The notes: generated from the letters alone by a model not told the origin. A DNA stretch of 64,000 nucleotides from Tsukamurella sp. 8F (GCF_029167375.1 NZ_JARFTP010000009.1:92475-156474), one strand, 5' to 3'. Counted from the first letter of the stretch, positions 29,337 to 39,228 are shown. Numbers and translations: made by a program.

Positions 29337-29744
29337 TGTGCCGTCGGTGAAGACCTGGTGCTTCCACACCGGCAGCGCCGCCTTCACCTCGTCGACGAGC
29401 AGCGCACACGTCTCGAATGCCGCGCGGCGGTGATCGGCGGACACCGCGACGACGAGCGCCGGCTCCCCGACCTCGAGACGGCCCACGCGGTGCGACACGG
29501 CGACCGTACGCACGCCCTGCGCGCGTGCCGCAACGGCCGCGACGACCTCGTCCAGGACGCGGGCCGCCGTAGGGTGCGCGCTGTATTCGAGCCGTGTGAC
29601 CGCCCGGCCCCGATCGTGATCCCGGACCGCACCCACGAACCCGACGATCGCGCCCGCGGCCCCGTCGGCGACGGCGCGCTCGTGCGACGGCAGGTCGATC
29701 GGTTCGTCCGTCAGGGTCGCGGTGTGTTCAGCCACGGTCGACAT
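29313..29744 (-). CDS. moaE: Molybdopterin synthase catalytic subunit MoaE
   Basis: 143 residues. It transfers sulfur from MoaD thiocarboxylate to cyclic pyranopterin. Conserved blocks: [69 protein letters not shown] and the catalytic Lys region [12 protein letters not shown] 29744 was chosen (a second ATG at 29753 sits directly on the GGGGAT ribosome site). Its 5' end overlaps mogA by 17 nt, so the order moaC-mogA-moaE is one operon. The last codons form one arm of the terminator. Confidence 0.95.
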   Translation of the reverse strand: MSTVAEHTATLTDEPIDLPSHERAVADGAAGAIVGFVGAVRDHDRGRAVTRLEYSAHPTAARVLDEVVAAVAARAQGVRTVAVSHRVGRLEVGEPALVVAVSADHRRAAFETCALLVDEVKAALPVWKHQVFTDGTDEWVGSA

Positions 29745-30228
29745 CCACAGCATGATCCCCGCCCGCGATCTGCGTCAGCGCGTGGTCGACCACGGCCCCC
29801 AGCACTGCGAGGCCGTCGCGTACGCCCCCGGGCGAGCCGGGCAGGTTGACGACGAGGGTGGTTCCGGCGATGCCCGCGAGCCCACGCGAGAGAACCGCGG
29901 TCGGCACGTTCGGTAGCCCGGCGGCGCGGATCGCGTCGGCGAGGCCGGGTATCTCGCGATCCAGCAGTGGCCTGGTCTGCTCGGGAGTCGCGTCCGTGGG
30001 CGTGACACCCGTGCCGCCGGTGGTGAGCACCAGGTGCGGGTCGTCTTCGAGGACCGAACGCAGGGCTGCGCCGAGCGGCGCACCGTCGGGCACAACCTTT
30101 GCGTCTGGGACACGAAAACCTCTGGCGCGCAGCCACTCCACGATGATCGGTCCCGTGCGATCGGATACGGTCCCCGCGGCCGCACGGGTGGAGGCGACGA
30201 CGACCGCCGCGCGCCGCGGCTCAGGCAC
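29728..30228 (-). CDS. mogA: Molybdopterin adenylyltransferase MogA/MoaB
   Basis: 166 residues, MoCF-type domain. It adenylates molybdopterin before molybdenum insertion. Visible motifs: [45 protein letters not shown] (the GGTG nucleotide loop) and [14 protein letters not shown] 30228 overlaps the moaC stop by 8 nt. The gene overlaps moaE at its 3' end by 17 nt. It sits inside a complete reverse-strand moaC-mogA-moaE operon. Confidence 0.94.
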   Translation of the reverse strand: MPEPRRAAVVVASTRAAAGTVSDRTGPIIVEWLRARGFRVPDAKVVPDGAPLGAALRSVLEDDPHLVLTTGGTGVTPTDATPEQTRPLLDREIPGLADAIRAAGLPNVPTAVLSRGLAGIAGTTLVVNLPGSPGGVRDGLAVLGAVVDHALTQIAGGDHAVDVDRG

Positions 30229-30697
30229 GGACCCACTCCCCGCTCTTGCCGCCCTCCTTGCGGAGCACACGCACGTCGGTGAGGACCGCGGCGGGATCGA
30301 GGGCCTTGACCATGTCGTGCAGAGTCAGCCCGGCGACGGTGACCGCCGTGAGGGCCTCCATCTCGACTCCCGTGGGGCCGGTGGCACGTGCGGTGGCGAC
30401 CACATCCACAGCCGCGTCGGACAGTTCGATGTCCACGGACACCGACGTCAGCGGCACGGGATGGCACAGCGGGACGAGGTCGGGGGTGCGCTTGGCCGCC
30501 ATGATGCCCGCGATGCGGGCGGTCGCGAGGACATCGCCCTTCGCGATCCGGTTCTCGGCGATCGCGGCGACGACATCACCGGTGGTACGGAACGTGGCCG
30601 CGGCCACCGCCGTGCGGACCGTCGCAGCCTTACCCGCCACGTCGACCATCCTGGCCGAGCCGGACTCGTCGACGTGCGTGAGGCGCGGTTCGGTCAG
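30221..30697 (-). CDS. moaC: Cyclic pyranopterin monophosphate synthase MoaC with a CTG start
   Basis: 158 residues. It converts the MoaA product to cyclic pyranopterin monophosphate. Family blocks: [18 protein letters not shown] at the N terminus, [18 protein letters not shown] (active-site loop), [21 protein letters not shown] and the C-terminal KSGEW. The only start that keeps the conserved N terminus is CTG 30697, which overlaps the upstream stop (CTGA) and has AAGGTG 5 nt ahead. No in-frame ATG, GTG or TTG occurs nearby. A CTG initiator is rare; a base error is the alternative. Confidence 0.93.
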   Translation of the reverse strand: MTEPRLTHVDESGSARMVDVAGKAATVRTAVAAATFRTTGDVVAAIAENRIAKGDVLATARIAGIMAAKRTPDLVPLCHPVPLTSVSVDIELSDAAVDVVATARATGPTGVEMEALTAVTVAGLTLHDMVKALDPAAVLTDVRVLRKEGGKSGEWVRA

Positions 30698-30882
30698 CGG
30701 TTCACCTTGGTGACGGGGTGGATGTAGGGGACGTTCTCCTGCGGGAAGGCCACCTCGCCGAACGGGGAGAGCGCCCCCACCAGCGGGGCCGCGAACTCGG
30801 ACACGGCATGCTCGCCGGCGTCGGCGATCTCGCGGGGCCACCCGTTGTCGACATAGCTGTTGCTCTTCGCGGTCTCAGACAC
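30694..30882 (-). CDS. Small conserved protein before moaC
   Basis: 62 residues: a short variable start, then [40 protein letters not shown] and the end TKVNR. I recall Rv0863 of M. tuberculosis, also directly upstream of moaC, as the counterpart. No domain is known. GTG 30882 has CAGAAT (30894-30889) 6 nt upstream, so this is probably the leaderless first gene of the moaC-mogA-moaE operon. Its stop overlaps the moaC CTG. Confidence 0.75.
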   Translation of the reverse strand: MSETAKSNSYVDNGWPREIADAGEHAVSEFAAPLVGALSPFGEVAFPQENVPYIHPVTKVNR

Positions 30883-30945
30883 GTGGATATTCTGACACGC
30901 CCCGCGGCCGAGCCGGTGGCCACGGCGCCTTCTACCCTGTACGGG

Positions 30946-33171
30946 GTGACCAGCCCGACGCCCGACGATCCCGTCGCGGGCCTGGCGGTATGGCTGGGCG
31001 GCCGCCCGGACCGCGAGCTGACGCAGCTGCTGGGCGAGCGCAGAGACGTCGCCACGCCCCCGCCCCCGACGCTGACCGTGCTCGCGTCCCGGCTGAGCGC
31101 CGGGCCGTCGATCGCCCGCGCCGCGGAGGATCTGGACCTGCCCGCGATGGCGGTGATCGAGGTCCTCGTCGCGCAGCGGGCGACTCAGGAACCCGTGCCG
31201 GCCGAGGCCGTCTACACCGCGCTCGCGGGCCGGATCACGAAGGCCGGGATCACCGCGCGCATCCGGCGGCTGCGCGCGCTCGCCCTCGCATGGGGACCGG
31301 ACGGCGCCCTGCGCGTCGCACCGACCGTTCGCGAAGCCCTGCCGTGGCGAACCCCGCAGCTCACCGGCCAGCTGCACACCGTCGCCGAGCTGCGGGAACT
31401 GCTGGACACGTGCTCCGAGGCCGAGACCGCGCTACTGCACCGCCTGGCCGCGGGGAACCCCATAGGCCGCAGCACGGCTGCGGGCGACACCGCACCCGCC
31501 GACCACCCCGTCCAGCGACTCTTCGCCAAAGGTCTGCTCGCCCGAGTGGACGAGCTGACGGTGGAGCTGCCCGCCGCAGTCGGCGCCCTCCTGCGCGGTG
31601 ACGACCCTGCCGATCCGTGGCAGCTACGGCCTCCCGCCCTCGACGGCCCCGTCGTCGCCGATGTGGACGCCGCCGGAGCGTCCGAGGCGCTCGAGCTGCT
31701 GCGGCACGCCGAGGCCGTGATCGAGCTGCTGGGTGCGGTACCGGCCCCGACCCTGCGCTCGGGCGGGATCGGGATCCTGCAGCTGCGCCGCATCGCCAAG
31801 GCCACCGGCCTCGAGGAGGGTCGCGCCGCCCTCGTCCTCGAGCTGCTCGCCGAGGCGGACCTCATCGCCGCGGGCGACGTAGGCGAGGAGGTCGCGGTCG
31901 CACCCACGTCCGGCGTCGACGGCTGGCTCGCCGCGCCCGCGCCCGACCGCTGGGCCGACCTGGCACTCGCATGGCTGCGGATGCGGCGCCGCCCGTCCGC
32001 CATCGGCACGCGCACCGACGACGGTGTGATCGGGCCGCTCAGCGCGGGCGCGCGCAGCACCGTCGCGCCCCTCGACCGCCGGGCCGTGCTCGGCACGCTC
32101 GCGAAGGCGGACACCGGTGTGGCCCCGCCGGTGACCGCGCTGCAGAATGCGGCACGCTATGCGCATCCACGCTGGCAGCGCCGCCTCACCCGGGCGTCGA
32201 TCGAGCACATCCTGGGCGAGGCGGCCGCCGTCGGGCTGGTCGCGCGCGGCGCGCTCTCCGGCATCGGCAGAGCCGCCCGCGACGGTGACTCGCGCGCCGC
32301 CGTCGCCGGGGTCGCGGCGGCGGCGCTGCCCGAGCCGGTCGAGGAGTTCCTGCTACAGGCGGACCTCACACTCACCGTGCCCGGGCCCATGGCACACGAC
32401 TTCGCCGCGGTGGTGACGCTGGTCGCGAACCTCGAGTCCGCGGGCGGGGCCAGCGTGTACCGCGTGACCGAGGGCTCGCTGCGCCGTGCGCTCGACGCCG
32501 GCCGCGCAGCGGCGGAGCTGCATGCGTTCTTCGCGGCGCACTCCGCCACACCCGTCCCCCAGACGCTGACGTACCTCATCGACGATGTCGCGCGGAGGCA
32601 CGGCCAGCTGCGCGCGGGCGTCGCATCCTCCTTCGTCCGGTCGGACGACCCCGCGCTGATCACGGCCGTCGCGTCCGCACCAGTCGCCGTCGATCTGGCG
32701 CTGCGCGTCATCGCGCCCACAGTCGCGATCTCGCAGGCGCCGCTCGCGGACGTCGTCGCCGCGCTGCGTCAGGCCGGTTACCCCGCGGCCGCGGAGAACG
32801 CTGCCGGTGCCGTCGTCGACCTGCGGCCCGCGCCCGCTCGCGTGCCTCCGCCGCGCCCGCGCCCCACCGGACCCGCAGGCCCGACACCGGAATCCCTCGC
32901 GAGCGCTGTCGCACGGATCCGGGAGCGTGAGGCGGAGCCACGATCCGATCCCGACGGCGAGGTGCGCGGCGCCGAGGCGGTGCTGCTCCTGGAGAACGCG
33001 AAGCTGACGGGCCGGGCGGTGGTGCTCGGCTACGTGGACGCCAACGGAACGCGTTCCCTGCAACGCGTCCGGCCTCAGGGGCAACGCAACGGACGCGTGC
33101 TGGTGCGCGACGAACGAGGGCTGGAACGCGAGTTCTCGCTGCACCGGATCACGGGTGTGCGGTACACCTGA
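30946..33171 (+). CDS. Helicase-associated domain protein (XPB/Ssl2-like N-terminal type, no helicase motor)
   Basis: 741 residues. Family blocks include LPEPVEEFLLQADLTLTVPG, which opens the XPB/Ssl2-like helicase-associated domain, YRVTEGSLRRALDAG, and the end REFSLHRITGVRY. There are no Walker A or DEAD/H motifs, so it is not itself a helicase. Rv0862c is the recalled counterpart; in mycobacteria it lies beside the XPB helicase gene, which is absent here. GTG 30946 has TACCCT (30933-30938) 7 nt upstream and no ribosome site. A role in DNA repair is possible but unproven. Confidence 0.85.
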   Translation: MTSPTPDDPVAGLAVWLGGRPDRELTQLLGERRDVATPPPPTLTVLASRLSAGPSIARAAEDLDLPAMAVIEVLVAQRATQEPVPAEAVYTALAGRITKAGITARIRRLRALALAWGPDGALRVAPTVREALPWRTPQLTGQLHTVAELRELLDTCSEAETALLHRLAAGNPIGRSTAAGDTAPADHPVQRLFAKGLLARVDELTVELPAAVGALLRGDDPADPWQLRPPALDGPVVADVDAAGASEALELLRHAEAVIELLGAVPAPTLRSGGIGILQLRRIAKATGLEEGRAALVLELLAEADLIAAGDVGEEVAVAPTSGVDGWLAAPAPDRWADLALAWLRMRRRPSAIGTRTDDGVIGPLSAGARSTVAPLDRRAVLGTLAKADTGVAPPVTALQNAARYAHPRWQRRLTRASIEHILGEAAAVGLVARGALSGIGRAARDGDSRAAVAGVAAAALPEPVEEFLLQADLTLTVPGPMAHDFAAVVTLVANLESAGGASVYRVTEGSLRRALDAGRAAAELHAFFAAHSATPVPQTLTYLIDDVARRHGQLRAGVASSFVRSDDPALITAVASAPVAVDLALRVIAPTVAISQAPLADVVAALRQAGYPAAAENAAGAVVDLRPAPARVPPPRPRPTGPAGPTPESLASAVARIREREAEPRSDPDGEVRGAEAVLLLENAKLTGRAVVLGYVDANGTRSLQRVRPQGQRNGRVLVRDERGLEREFSLHRITGVRYT

Positions 33172-33174
33172 GCG

Positions 33175-34077
33175 CTATCGACCACTCAGGCAGAGGACCA
33201 CGTCTACGGGCCTGAGGGCCTCGTTGCTGGTCTTGATCCAGGTGGAGTCGCCGCACACGGAGCGGTCGGTCCCACGACCGGAGACCACGTACGCGGCACG
33301 GGCGTCCGTGCACGGGACCACCGTGAAGTCTGTGACCGACCGGCCCGAGCGGCCGACGGCGGCGCAGTCACCGACCTTCGCTGCGCGGACGCCGTCCTCG
33401 ATGCGTCCGGCCGCGTCCCGGTGGGTCGGCGCCGCCGTCGTCGGCGCCGCGGTGGTCGGCGCCGCGGCAGCCGAACCCGGGAAAGTCGCCATGGTCTGGG
33501 GCGAGGCCTCGTCGCCGTCTCCCCCGCCGAGCACGCCGAACCGCACCAGCGCGAACACCACGGCGGCGAGAACCGCGAGCACGCCGATCGTCACGGTGAC
33601 CGGCACGGCCTTCGACTTCGGCCGGGGCGGCGCGACCCAACCCGGTTGCACGTACTCGCGGGCGGGCGGCGCGGCGGCCCGGACCCAGGTCTCGGGCGCG
33701 TCGTCGATCCCGGGACGAACGACACCCGGCTGGGCGGCGAACGTATCGGAGTAGGCCTGCGGCCTCGGCGGGATGACGCGATTCGGCCCTCCGGGCACGG
33801 ATACCTTAGGCGTGACGTCGGTCGACGGGTCGTACGTGTCGGGTTCCGGCGCCACGCCGCGCAGCTCCCGCGTCTGCGCGCGCGGACCGGGCGCGCCGGG
33901 GATCTCGCCGGTCGGCGAGTTGGGCGCATGAGCGAGTCGCCCGGTCGGGACGTCGACCATGCGGGTGGCCGACGAAGCACTCGGGAACTCGCCGGTCGTG
34001 GCGTCGGGATGTGCGTGCGGATTCGGGGGCAGACCCACCTGTCCCGTGTCCGCACCGTTCCCCCGGTCGTCGCTCAC
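33175..34077 (-). CDS. Membrane-anchored protein with an LppU-like Cys domain
   Basis: 300 residues. A disordered cytoplasmic half of about 170 residues is rich in Pro and short T-G repeats (TGQVG, TGEFP, TGRLA, TGEIP). One transmembrane helix follows (VTIGVLAVLAAVVFALV), then an outer Thr/Ala linker and an extracytoplasmic domain with four Cys (VGDCAAVG, VVPCTDA, SVCGDS, VVLCLSG). The outer domain recalls LppU-type proteins. The Thr-rich inner half could be a Ser/Thr kinase substrate, which is a guess. GTG 34077 has TACCCT 6 nt upstream. Function unknown. Confidence 0.75.
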   Translation of the reverse strand: MSDDRGNGADTGQVGLPPNPHAHPDATTGEFPSASSATRMVDVPTGRLAHAPNSPTGEIPGAPGPRAQTRELRGVAPEPDTYDPSTDVTPKVSVPGGPNRVIPPRPQAYSDTFAAQPGVVRPGIDDAPETWVRAAAPPAREYVQPGWVAPPRPKSKAVPVTVTIGVLAVLAAVVFALVRFGVLGGGDGDEASPQTMATFPGSAAAAPTTAAPTTAAPTHRDAAGRIEDGVRAAKVGDCAAVGRSGRSVTDFTVVPCTDARAAYVVSGRGTDRSVCGDSTWIKTSNEALRPVDVVLCLSGR

Positions 34078-34195
34078 GTGCCCAGGGTATCGCCGTACGC
34101 ACCGGCGAGCGGAACAGTACTGCACTACCTGGATCCGAACTGCGTCCGGACAGACGTGACTCGCGTCGCGCGGCGACACGCGCGATGCTGGTGGC

Positions 34196-34972
34196 ATGAC
34201 GTCCAACGAGCCCCATATCGCCGTCGTCGGTGGAACGGGCCTGTACCGCTTCTTCGACGGACCGACCGACGAACGCGTCGTCGATACCCCGTACGGCCCG
34301 CCGAGCGCACCCGTGTCGATCGGCACCGTCGGTGAAACGGCTGTCGCGTTCCTGCCGAGGCACGGACGCAGCCACGAGTTCGCACCGCACACCGTGCCGT
34401 ACCGCGCCAACATGTGGGCCCTGCACAGCCTGGGGGTGCGAAAGGTGCTGGCCCCGTGCGCCGTCGGATCGCTCACGACGGAGCTTCCACCCGGTTCCAT
34501 CGCTGTTCCGGATCAACTGGTGGACCGCACGACATCGCGGGTGTCGACCTACTTCGACGGGCCCGCGATCCACGTGGGATTCGCCGACCCGTACTGCCCC
34601 GGACTCCGTCGCGCGGCTCTCGGGACCGGTGCCGCGGAGGGCGGCACGATGACCGTGATCGAGGGACCACGGTTCTCGTCGCGCGCCGAGTCCCGCTGGT
34701 ACGCCGCGCAGGGGTGGTCGCTGCTGAACATGACCGGCCTGCCCGAGGCAGCACTGGCCCGGGAGCTGAAGCTCTGCTACGCGGCCATCGCGCTGGTCAC
34801 CGACTTCGACGCGGGTATCGAGCCCGGCGAAGGCGTGCAGATGGCCGACGTACTCGCCGAGTTCGGCAGGCACGTCGACCGGCTCACGGCCGCAGTGCGG
34901 ACGGCCGTCTCGGCTACGGATCCAGAGGACGGTTGCCTCTGCGCCGCGGGCGAGCAGCCCCGCCCCGCCTGA
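34196..34972 (+). CDS. mtnP: S-methyl-5'-thioadenosine phosphorylase
   Basis: 258 residues. It splits methylthioadenosine with phosphate to adenine and methylthioribose-1-phosphate in methionine salvage. Family blocks: VVGGTGLYRF (phosphate loop), FLPRHGRSHEFAPHTVPYRA, EGPRFSSRAESRWY and LNMTGLPEAALARE, with the Met-Thr substrate contact. Related purine nucleoside phosphorylases are possible, but the length and motifs favour this group. ATG 34196 has only a weak GATGCT box 6 nt upstream. It is divergent from the LppU-like gene across 118 nt. Confidence 0.9.
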   Translation: MTSNEPHIAVVGGTGLYRFFDGPTDERVVDTPYGPPSAPVSIGTVGETAVAFLPRHGRSHEFAPHTVPYRANMWALHSLGVRKVLAPCAVGSLTTELPPGSIAVPDQLVDRTTSRVSTYFDGPAIHVGFADPYCPGLRRAALGTGAAEGGTMTVIEGPRFSSRAESRWYAAQGWSLLNMTGLPEAALARELKLCYAAIALVTDFDAGIEPGEGVQMADVLAEFGRHVDRLTAAVRTAVSATDPEDGCLCAAGEQPRPA

Positions 34973-35088
34973 GCGAGCCTGTCGGTTACTGTGCCCTCCT
35001 GCCCGTCCGCCGCCCCCGGATGTGACGAAACGGTGACCACCGGCCCGCCGTGCTGGCGGGTCCGGGTCCCGGGAACGAGGCTGGGGGC

Positions 35089-36150
35089 ATGCGGATCCTT
35101 CTCACGGGCGCCGCGGGCTTCATCGGCTCGCACGTCCACGACGCACTCACCGCGGCGGGGCACGACGTGGTCGCCGTCGACGCGATGCTGCCGCAGGCGC
35201 ACGGCCCGGGCGCTGCGCCGCCACCGGACATCCACCGCTGCGACGTCCGCGACGTCGACGGCCTGACGAGCCTGCTCCGCGGTGTCGACGCCGTGTGCCA
35301 CCAGGCCGCGCTCGTCGGGATCGGCGTCGACATGCAGGACGCCCCCGGGTTCGCGGCGCACAACGACCTCGGCACGGCGGCGATGTCGGCGGCGATGCAC
35401 CGCGCGGGGTGCGCGCGCCTCGTACTCGCGTCGTCGATGGTCGTCTACGGCGACGGCGCGTACGTCGACCGCCTGGGCCGGCCGGCGGCGCCACGGGAGC
35501 GCAGCGGATCCGACCTCGCCGCAGGCAGGTTCGAGCGCTACCTATCGTCGGGAGAGCCCGCCCGCTGGTCGCCGACAGGCGAGGACGCCCCACTCGCCCC
35601 GCAGAGCCTGTACGCGGCGTCGAAGGCGGCGCAGGAGCACTACTGCGCCGCGTGGGCCCGCGCCACCGGCGGCCACGTGGTCGCGCTGCGCTACCACAAC
35701 GTCTACGGTCCGCGGATGCCACGGGACACCCCGTACGCCGGCGTCGCGTCGATCTTCCGGTCGGCGCTCGCGGCCGGGTGCGCGCCGCGCGTCTTCGAGG
35801 ACGGCGGACAGACGCGCGATTTCGTCCACGTGTCCGACGTCGCGAACGCGAACGTTCTGGCCATCGAATCCCTCACCGACGGCGGCGGATTCGTGCCACT
35901 GAACGTGTGCTCCGGAACCCCGGTCACCGTTGGCGACGTGGCCCGGATACTTGCAGAACACGCGGGCGGGCCCGCTCCCGTCGTCACCGGGGAGTATCGC
36001 GCGGCGGATGTGCGGCACATCGTCGCCGACCCCGCACGGGCCCGAGAGCTCCTCGGCTTCACCGCGCGCATCGCCCCCGACGACGGCCTCGCCCGATTCG
36101 CAACCGACTCCCTGCGCGCGACGACGCCGAACGAGCCCCAGCGAGTGTGA
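35089..36150 (+). CDS. NAD-dependent epimerase/dehydratase, extended SDR
   Basis: 353 residues, extended SDR fold. The NAD loop is LLTGAAGFIGSH, the active site SLYAASKAAQEHY (YxxxK), and YHNVYGPRMPRDTPYAGV is the sugar-nucleotide-epimerase signature. It probably acts on a UDP- or dTDP-sugar. ATG 35089 follows GGGGG-rich sequence. It is 113 nt after mtnP and ends exactly where the convergent sensor kinase gene ends (stops at 36148-36150 and 36151-36153). The neighbouring glycosyltransferases suggest it supplies their sugar donor. Confidence 0.9.
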   Translation: MRILLTGAAGFIGSHVHDALTAAGHDVVAVDAMLPQAHGPGAAPPPDIHRCDVRDVDGLTSLLRGVDAVCHQAALVGIGVDMQDAPGFAAHNDLGTAAMSAAMHRAGCARLVLASSMVVYGDGAYVDRLGRPAAPRERSGSDLAAGRFERYLSSGEPARWSPTGEDAPLAPQSLYAASKAAQEHYCAAWARATGGHVVALRYHNVYGPRMPRDTPYAGVASIFRSALAAGCAPRVFEDGGQTRDFVHVSDVANANVLAIESLTDGGGFVPLNVCSGTPVTVGDVARILAEHAGGPAPVVTGEYRAADVRHIVADPARARELLGFTARIAPDDGLARFATDSLRATTPNEPQRV

Positions 36151-37179
36151 TCAGGCACCGCCCGACGCGAGTGGCAGGCGTATCTCGAATCGCGTACCCC
36201 GTACCAGGTTCTGCGCCGCGATCCCGCCACCGTGCGCCTCGACCAGGCCCCGGGCGATCGCAAGTCCCATACCGGATCCGGCGGGCAGCCCTTCCGTGTG
36301 GACGGGCGACCGGGACGCGGTCCCTCGGAAGGCGACGTCGAAGATCCGCGGCAGGTCGGCCTCCGCGATGCCGGTGCCGGTGTCGTCGACACGCAGCACC
36401 GCATCGCCGTCCTGCGCAACCGCCGACAGGACGATACGGCCGCCGGCGGGGGTGTGGGCGACGGCATTGAGAACCAGATTGCGCAGCACCCGCGCGAGCG
36501 CGGAGACACTCGCGTGCACGGGTACCGCACCCTCGGCACGTACCTCGACGGTGATCCCCGCGCGCACGGCCGCCTGCTCCAGTCCTGCGTGTACCTCGTC
36601 GACGACCTCGCGGGCGTCGATCACCTCCAGATCGAGGCGCAGTGCGCCGGAATGGATCCGAGACATCTCGAACAGGTCGTCCACCATGGCGGCGAGCCGC
36701 ACCGCGTCGCGGTCGATGCGACGCGCGAACTCCGTGACCTCGCCGGGGTCGGTGACGACCGCGTCGCGCAGTGCCTCCGACATCGCGCGGATTCCAGCGA
36801 GCGGCGTCCGCAGGTCATGGCTCACCCACGCGACGAGGTCGCGCCGGGCGGCCTCCGCGACACGTTCCTGTTCGCGAATCTGCCTCTCCCACACTGTTCT
36901 CCGTGCCTGAAACCGCCCCAGTGCGACCGCGGCGGGAACCGCCACCACCGACACCGCACCCAGTACGGTAACCGTGCGCGTGAAGTCCGCCGTGAACATG
37001 AATCCGCTCACGCCCACGACGCCGGACAGGACCGCGAGGACGGGCACCAGGACCAGCACCACCATCGACACCTGGAGCGACATCGACCGCGCCCGCCACA
37101 GCACGACCGCGCCGAGCAGCACTACCGGCGCCGACCACAGCAGCGCTAGCAGGGCGATCTGCGGGATGTCCTGGCTCAC
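36151..37179 (-). CDS. Sensor histidine kinase
   Basis: 342 residues. Three transmembrane helices (about 8-29, 37-60, 68-88) carry no large outer domain, so it probably senses a signal in the membrane. A short coiled linker leads to the HisKA H box VSHDLRTPL (His121) and the HATPase domain: [11 protein letters not shown] (N box), [16 protein letters not shown] and [21 protein letters not shown] 37179 overlaps the stop of the response regulator gene by 4 nt (GTGA), so the pair is coupled. The target is unknown; the flanking glycosyltransferase genes are candidates. Confidence 0.93.
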   Translation of the reverse strand: MSQDIPQIALLALLWSAPVVLLGAVVLWRARSMSLQVSMVVLVLVPVLAVLSGVVGVSGFMFTADFTRTVTVLGAVSVVAVPAAVALGRFQARRTVWERQIREQERVAEAARRDLVAWVSHDLRTPLAGIRAMSEALRDAVVTDPGEVTEFARRIDRDAVRLAAMVDDLFEMSRIHSGALRLDLEVIDAREVVDEVHAGLEQAAVRAGITVEVRAEGAVPVHASVSALARVLRNLVLNAVAHTPAGGRIVLSAVAQDGDAVLRVDDTGTGIAEADLPRIFDVAFRGTASRSPVHTEGLPAGSGMGLAIARGLVEAHGGGIAAQNLVRGTRFEIRLPLASGGA

Positions 37180-37889
37180 TTCGCCTCCCACGGTTCGAGT
37201 CCATCGCGGCGGATCGGGTACGGAGTCCAGCGGTACCCGCGCCCCCACACCGTCTCGATGGGCGCATCGGCCCCCAGCTTGGCGCGCAGGCGGCGCACAT
37301 GCACGGTCACAGTCGACAGGTCACCGAACTCCCAGCCCCACACCCGCTCCAGCAGCTCCTCGCGCGAGAACACCTCTCCGGGGTGCGCGACGAAATGGTG
37401 CAACAGATCGAACTCCCTTCGGGTCGTGGAGACCTCGCGCCCGTCGAGCTGCACGGCGCACGCCGCGGGGTCGACCCGCAGTGGCCCGTCGCACACCACA
37501 GCCGTCGCGAGCGGCGGCGCCGCTCGGCGCAGCACCGACCGGACACGCAACGCCAGCTCGCGCGGGCTGAACGGTTTGGCGACGTAATCGTCGGCGCCCG
37601 CCTCCAGTCCCGTGATCCGGTCGTCCTCGTCGCCGCGCGCCGTGAGCAGCACCACCGGAAGCGTGGGGTCTGCGCCGTCGCCTGCGCGAATGCCGCGGCA
37701 GAGCGCGATGCCGTCCGGAGCCGGCATCATCACGTCCAGAACCACCAGGTCGACACGCTCCTGCGCGAGTGCGCGCCGCGCGGCGCCGCCGTCGGCGACG
37801 ACCGTCACCCGGTGGCCGTCACGCTCCAGATAGCGCCGCACGACGTCGCCGACCTCTACGTCGTCGTCCGCGACCAGGATGTGCGTCAC
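37176..37889 (-). CDS. OmpR-family response regulator
   Basis: 237 residues. The receiver domain (1-120) has the acidic pocket ADDD near residue 8, the phospho-acceptor Asp52 (VVLDVMMP) and the signature Lys in [10 protein letters not shown]. The winged-helix DNA-binding domain follows ([40 protein letters not shown]). GTG 37889 has GAGGAGG 5 nt upstream. It follows the polytopic membrane protein gene by 10 nt on the same strand, so membrane protein, regulator and kinase probably share one transcript. Confidence 0.95.
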   Translation of the reverse strand: MTHILVADDDVEVGDVVRRYLERDGHRVTVVADGGAARRALAQERVDLVVLDVMMPAPDGIALCRGIRAGDGADPTLPVVLLTARGDEDDRITGLEAGADDYVAKPFSPRELALRVRSVLRRAAPPLATAVVCDGPLRVDPAACAVQLDGREVSTTRREFDLLHHFVAHPGEVFSREELLERVWGWEFGDLSTVTVHVRRLRAKLGADAPIETVWGRGYRWTPYPIRRDGLEPWEAK

Positions 37890-37899
37890 CGCCGCCTCC

Positions 37900-39222
37900 T
37901 CACTGATAGACCTGCACGACGTGGGCGATGACCAACGCCGTCACCGCCTGCACCGCCAGCCAGGCCCGCGTCGCGCCGACCGGCGCACGGGGGGCTGAGA
38001 GCCCGGCGCCGCACGTCACCCACAGTGTGAACGGTAGCCAGATCCGCTCGACTTCGGCCTTGCTCAGCGCGGAGAGATCCGCTGCGACCATCGCGGCCGC
38101 CGCGCCGAGCACCAGGACCGCCAGCGCGGGGGCGGCACGGGGCCGCCGCAGCGACGCGCCCGCGCGAGCCAGCGCCGCGCCGCCGGCGGGCCCGAACGCG
38201 CACGCCGCGGCAGCGAGGTCGCCCCATACCCAGTACGAGAACGGCCGGAACGAGGCGATGCCCTGGTAGTACCGCATCATCACGGCGTGATAGCCGTCGA
38301 GCCACCAGAAGCCGCCCGCAGCGAACAGCCCCGCGACGACGACGGCCGCCGGCACCGCCGCGAGCAGCGGCCGGAGATTCCGGGCTGCGATCAGTACCGC
38401 GAGCGCGGGAAACGCAGCGAGCACCAGCCCATAGTTGAGGAACACCGCCCATCCGAGCAGCAGACCCGCCGCCCCTGCGCAGAGCCACGATCGAGCACCT
38501 CGCCGCCGCGCCGCGGCCACCGCGAGCAGAGCGAGCCCCCACGCCGCGACCCCGGCGAAGTAGGCGTCGCCCGACACCGCGAGCCAGAGTCCGCCGGGGA
38601 AGAGGGCGAGGAACGGCGCGCACGGCCGTGCGGCCGCCTCGCCCGCCAGCGCGCGGACCGCGATCAGCGCCGCCGCAGCGCCGCTCGCTCCGACCGCCAC
38701 GCAGAAGAGCGCCGCCCACGTCCCGCCTCCCAGGCCTATGCGGTCCAGCGCGACGAACGTGAGCAGCGCGCCCGGCGGGTGCCCGGAAACATGCACCGTC
38801 CACGAATCCGGTTGGTGGTCCGGGATCCTCCTCGCGAACACGTGCAGGACGGCGATCCCCGGCACGCGCGGCACCTCGTGCAGGTATTGGTCGTAACCGG
38901 TCAGCTTGGTCGCGAACGCACGCCAACCCCCGACGGTCCCCAGGGCCAGCGACCACGCAGCGAGCGTCGCCGCGGTGCCCGCGACGAGTGCGCCGAACGG
39001 CGACCGCCGCACGGCCGCCGGCCCCCAGCACACCACCAGCGCCGCGATCGCCAGTGCCGGAACGGATCCCACGCCCAGGTGGGGATGGAAGCGCCCGAAC
39101 AGCGGTGCGGCCTCGGCGACCAGGCGCATGCGGAAAGCCTCCGAAGCCAGACGCGGCACGGCCACGGCGGCCGCCACCAGGAGCACCGCCGCCGCAGCAC
39201 CCGCGGCCTCTGTCCGTCGCAC
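37900..39222 (-). CDS. Polytopic membrane protein, GT-C glycosyltransferase-like
   Basis: 440 residues with about 10-11 transmembrane segments. A long first outer loop contains YDQYLHEVPRVPG and HVSGHPPGALLTFVALDR. This layout is typical of GT-C mannosyl- or arabinosyltransferase-like proteins that use polyprenyl-phosphate sugars. No exact family is recognised and no clear catalytic DD or ED pair could be assigned. GTG 39222 has TAGCGT (39234-39229) 6 nt upstream, so it is probably leaderless and the first gene of the transcript that continues into the two-component genes. Confidence 0.78.
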   Translation of the reverse strand: MRRTEAAGAAAAVLLVAAAVAVPRLASEAFRMRLVAEAAPLFGRFHPHLGVGSVPALAIAALVVCWGPAAVRRSPFGALVAGTAATLAAWSLALGTVGGWRAFATKLTGYDQYLHEVPRVPGIAVLHVFARRIPDHQPDSWTVHVSGHPPGALLTFVALDRIGLGGGTWAALFCVAVGASGAAAALIAVRALAGEAAARPCAPFLALFPGGLWLAVSGDAYFAGVAAWGLALLAVAAARRRGARSWLCAGAAGLLLGWAVFLNYGLVLAAFPALAVLIAARNLRPLLAAVPAAVVVAGLFAAGGFWWLDGYHAVMMRYYQGIASFRPFSYWVWGDLAAAACAFGPAGGAALARAGASLRRPRAAPALAVLVLGAAAAMVAADLSALSKAEVERIWLPFTLWVTCGAGLSAPRAPVGATRAWLAVQAVTALVIAHVVQVYQ

Positions 39223-39228
39223 ACCTAG

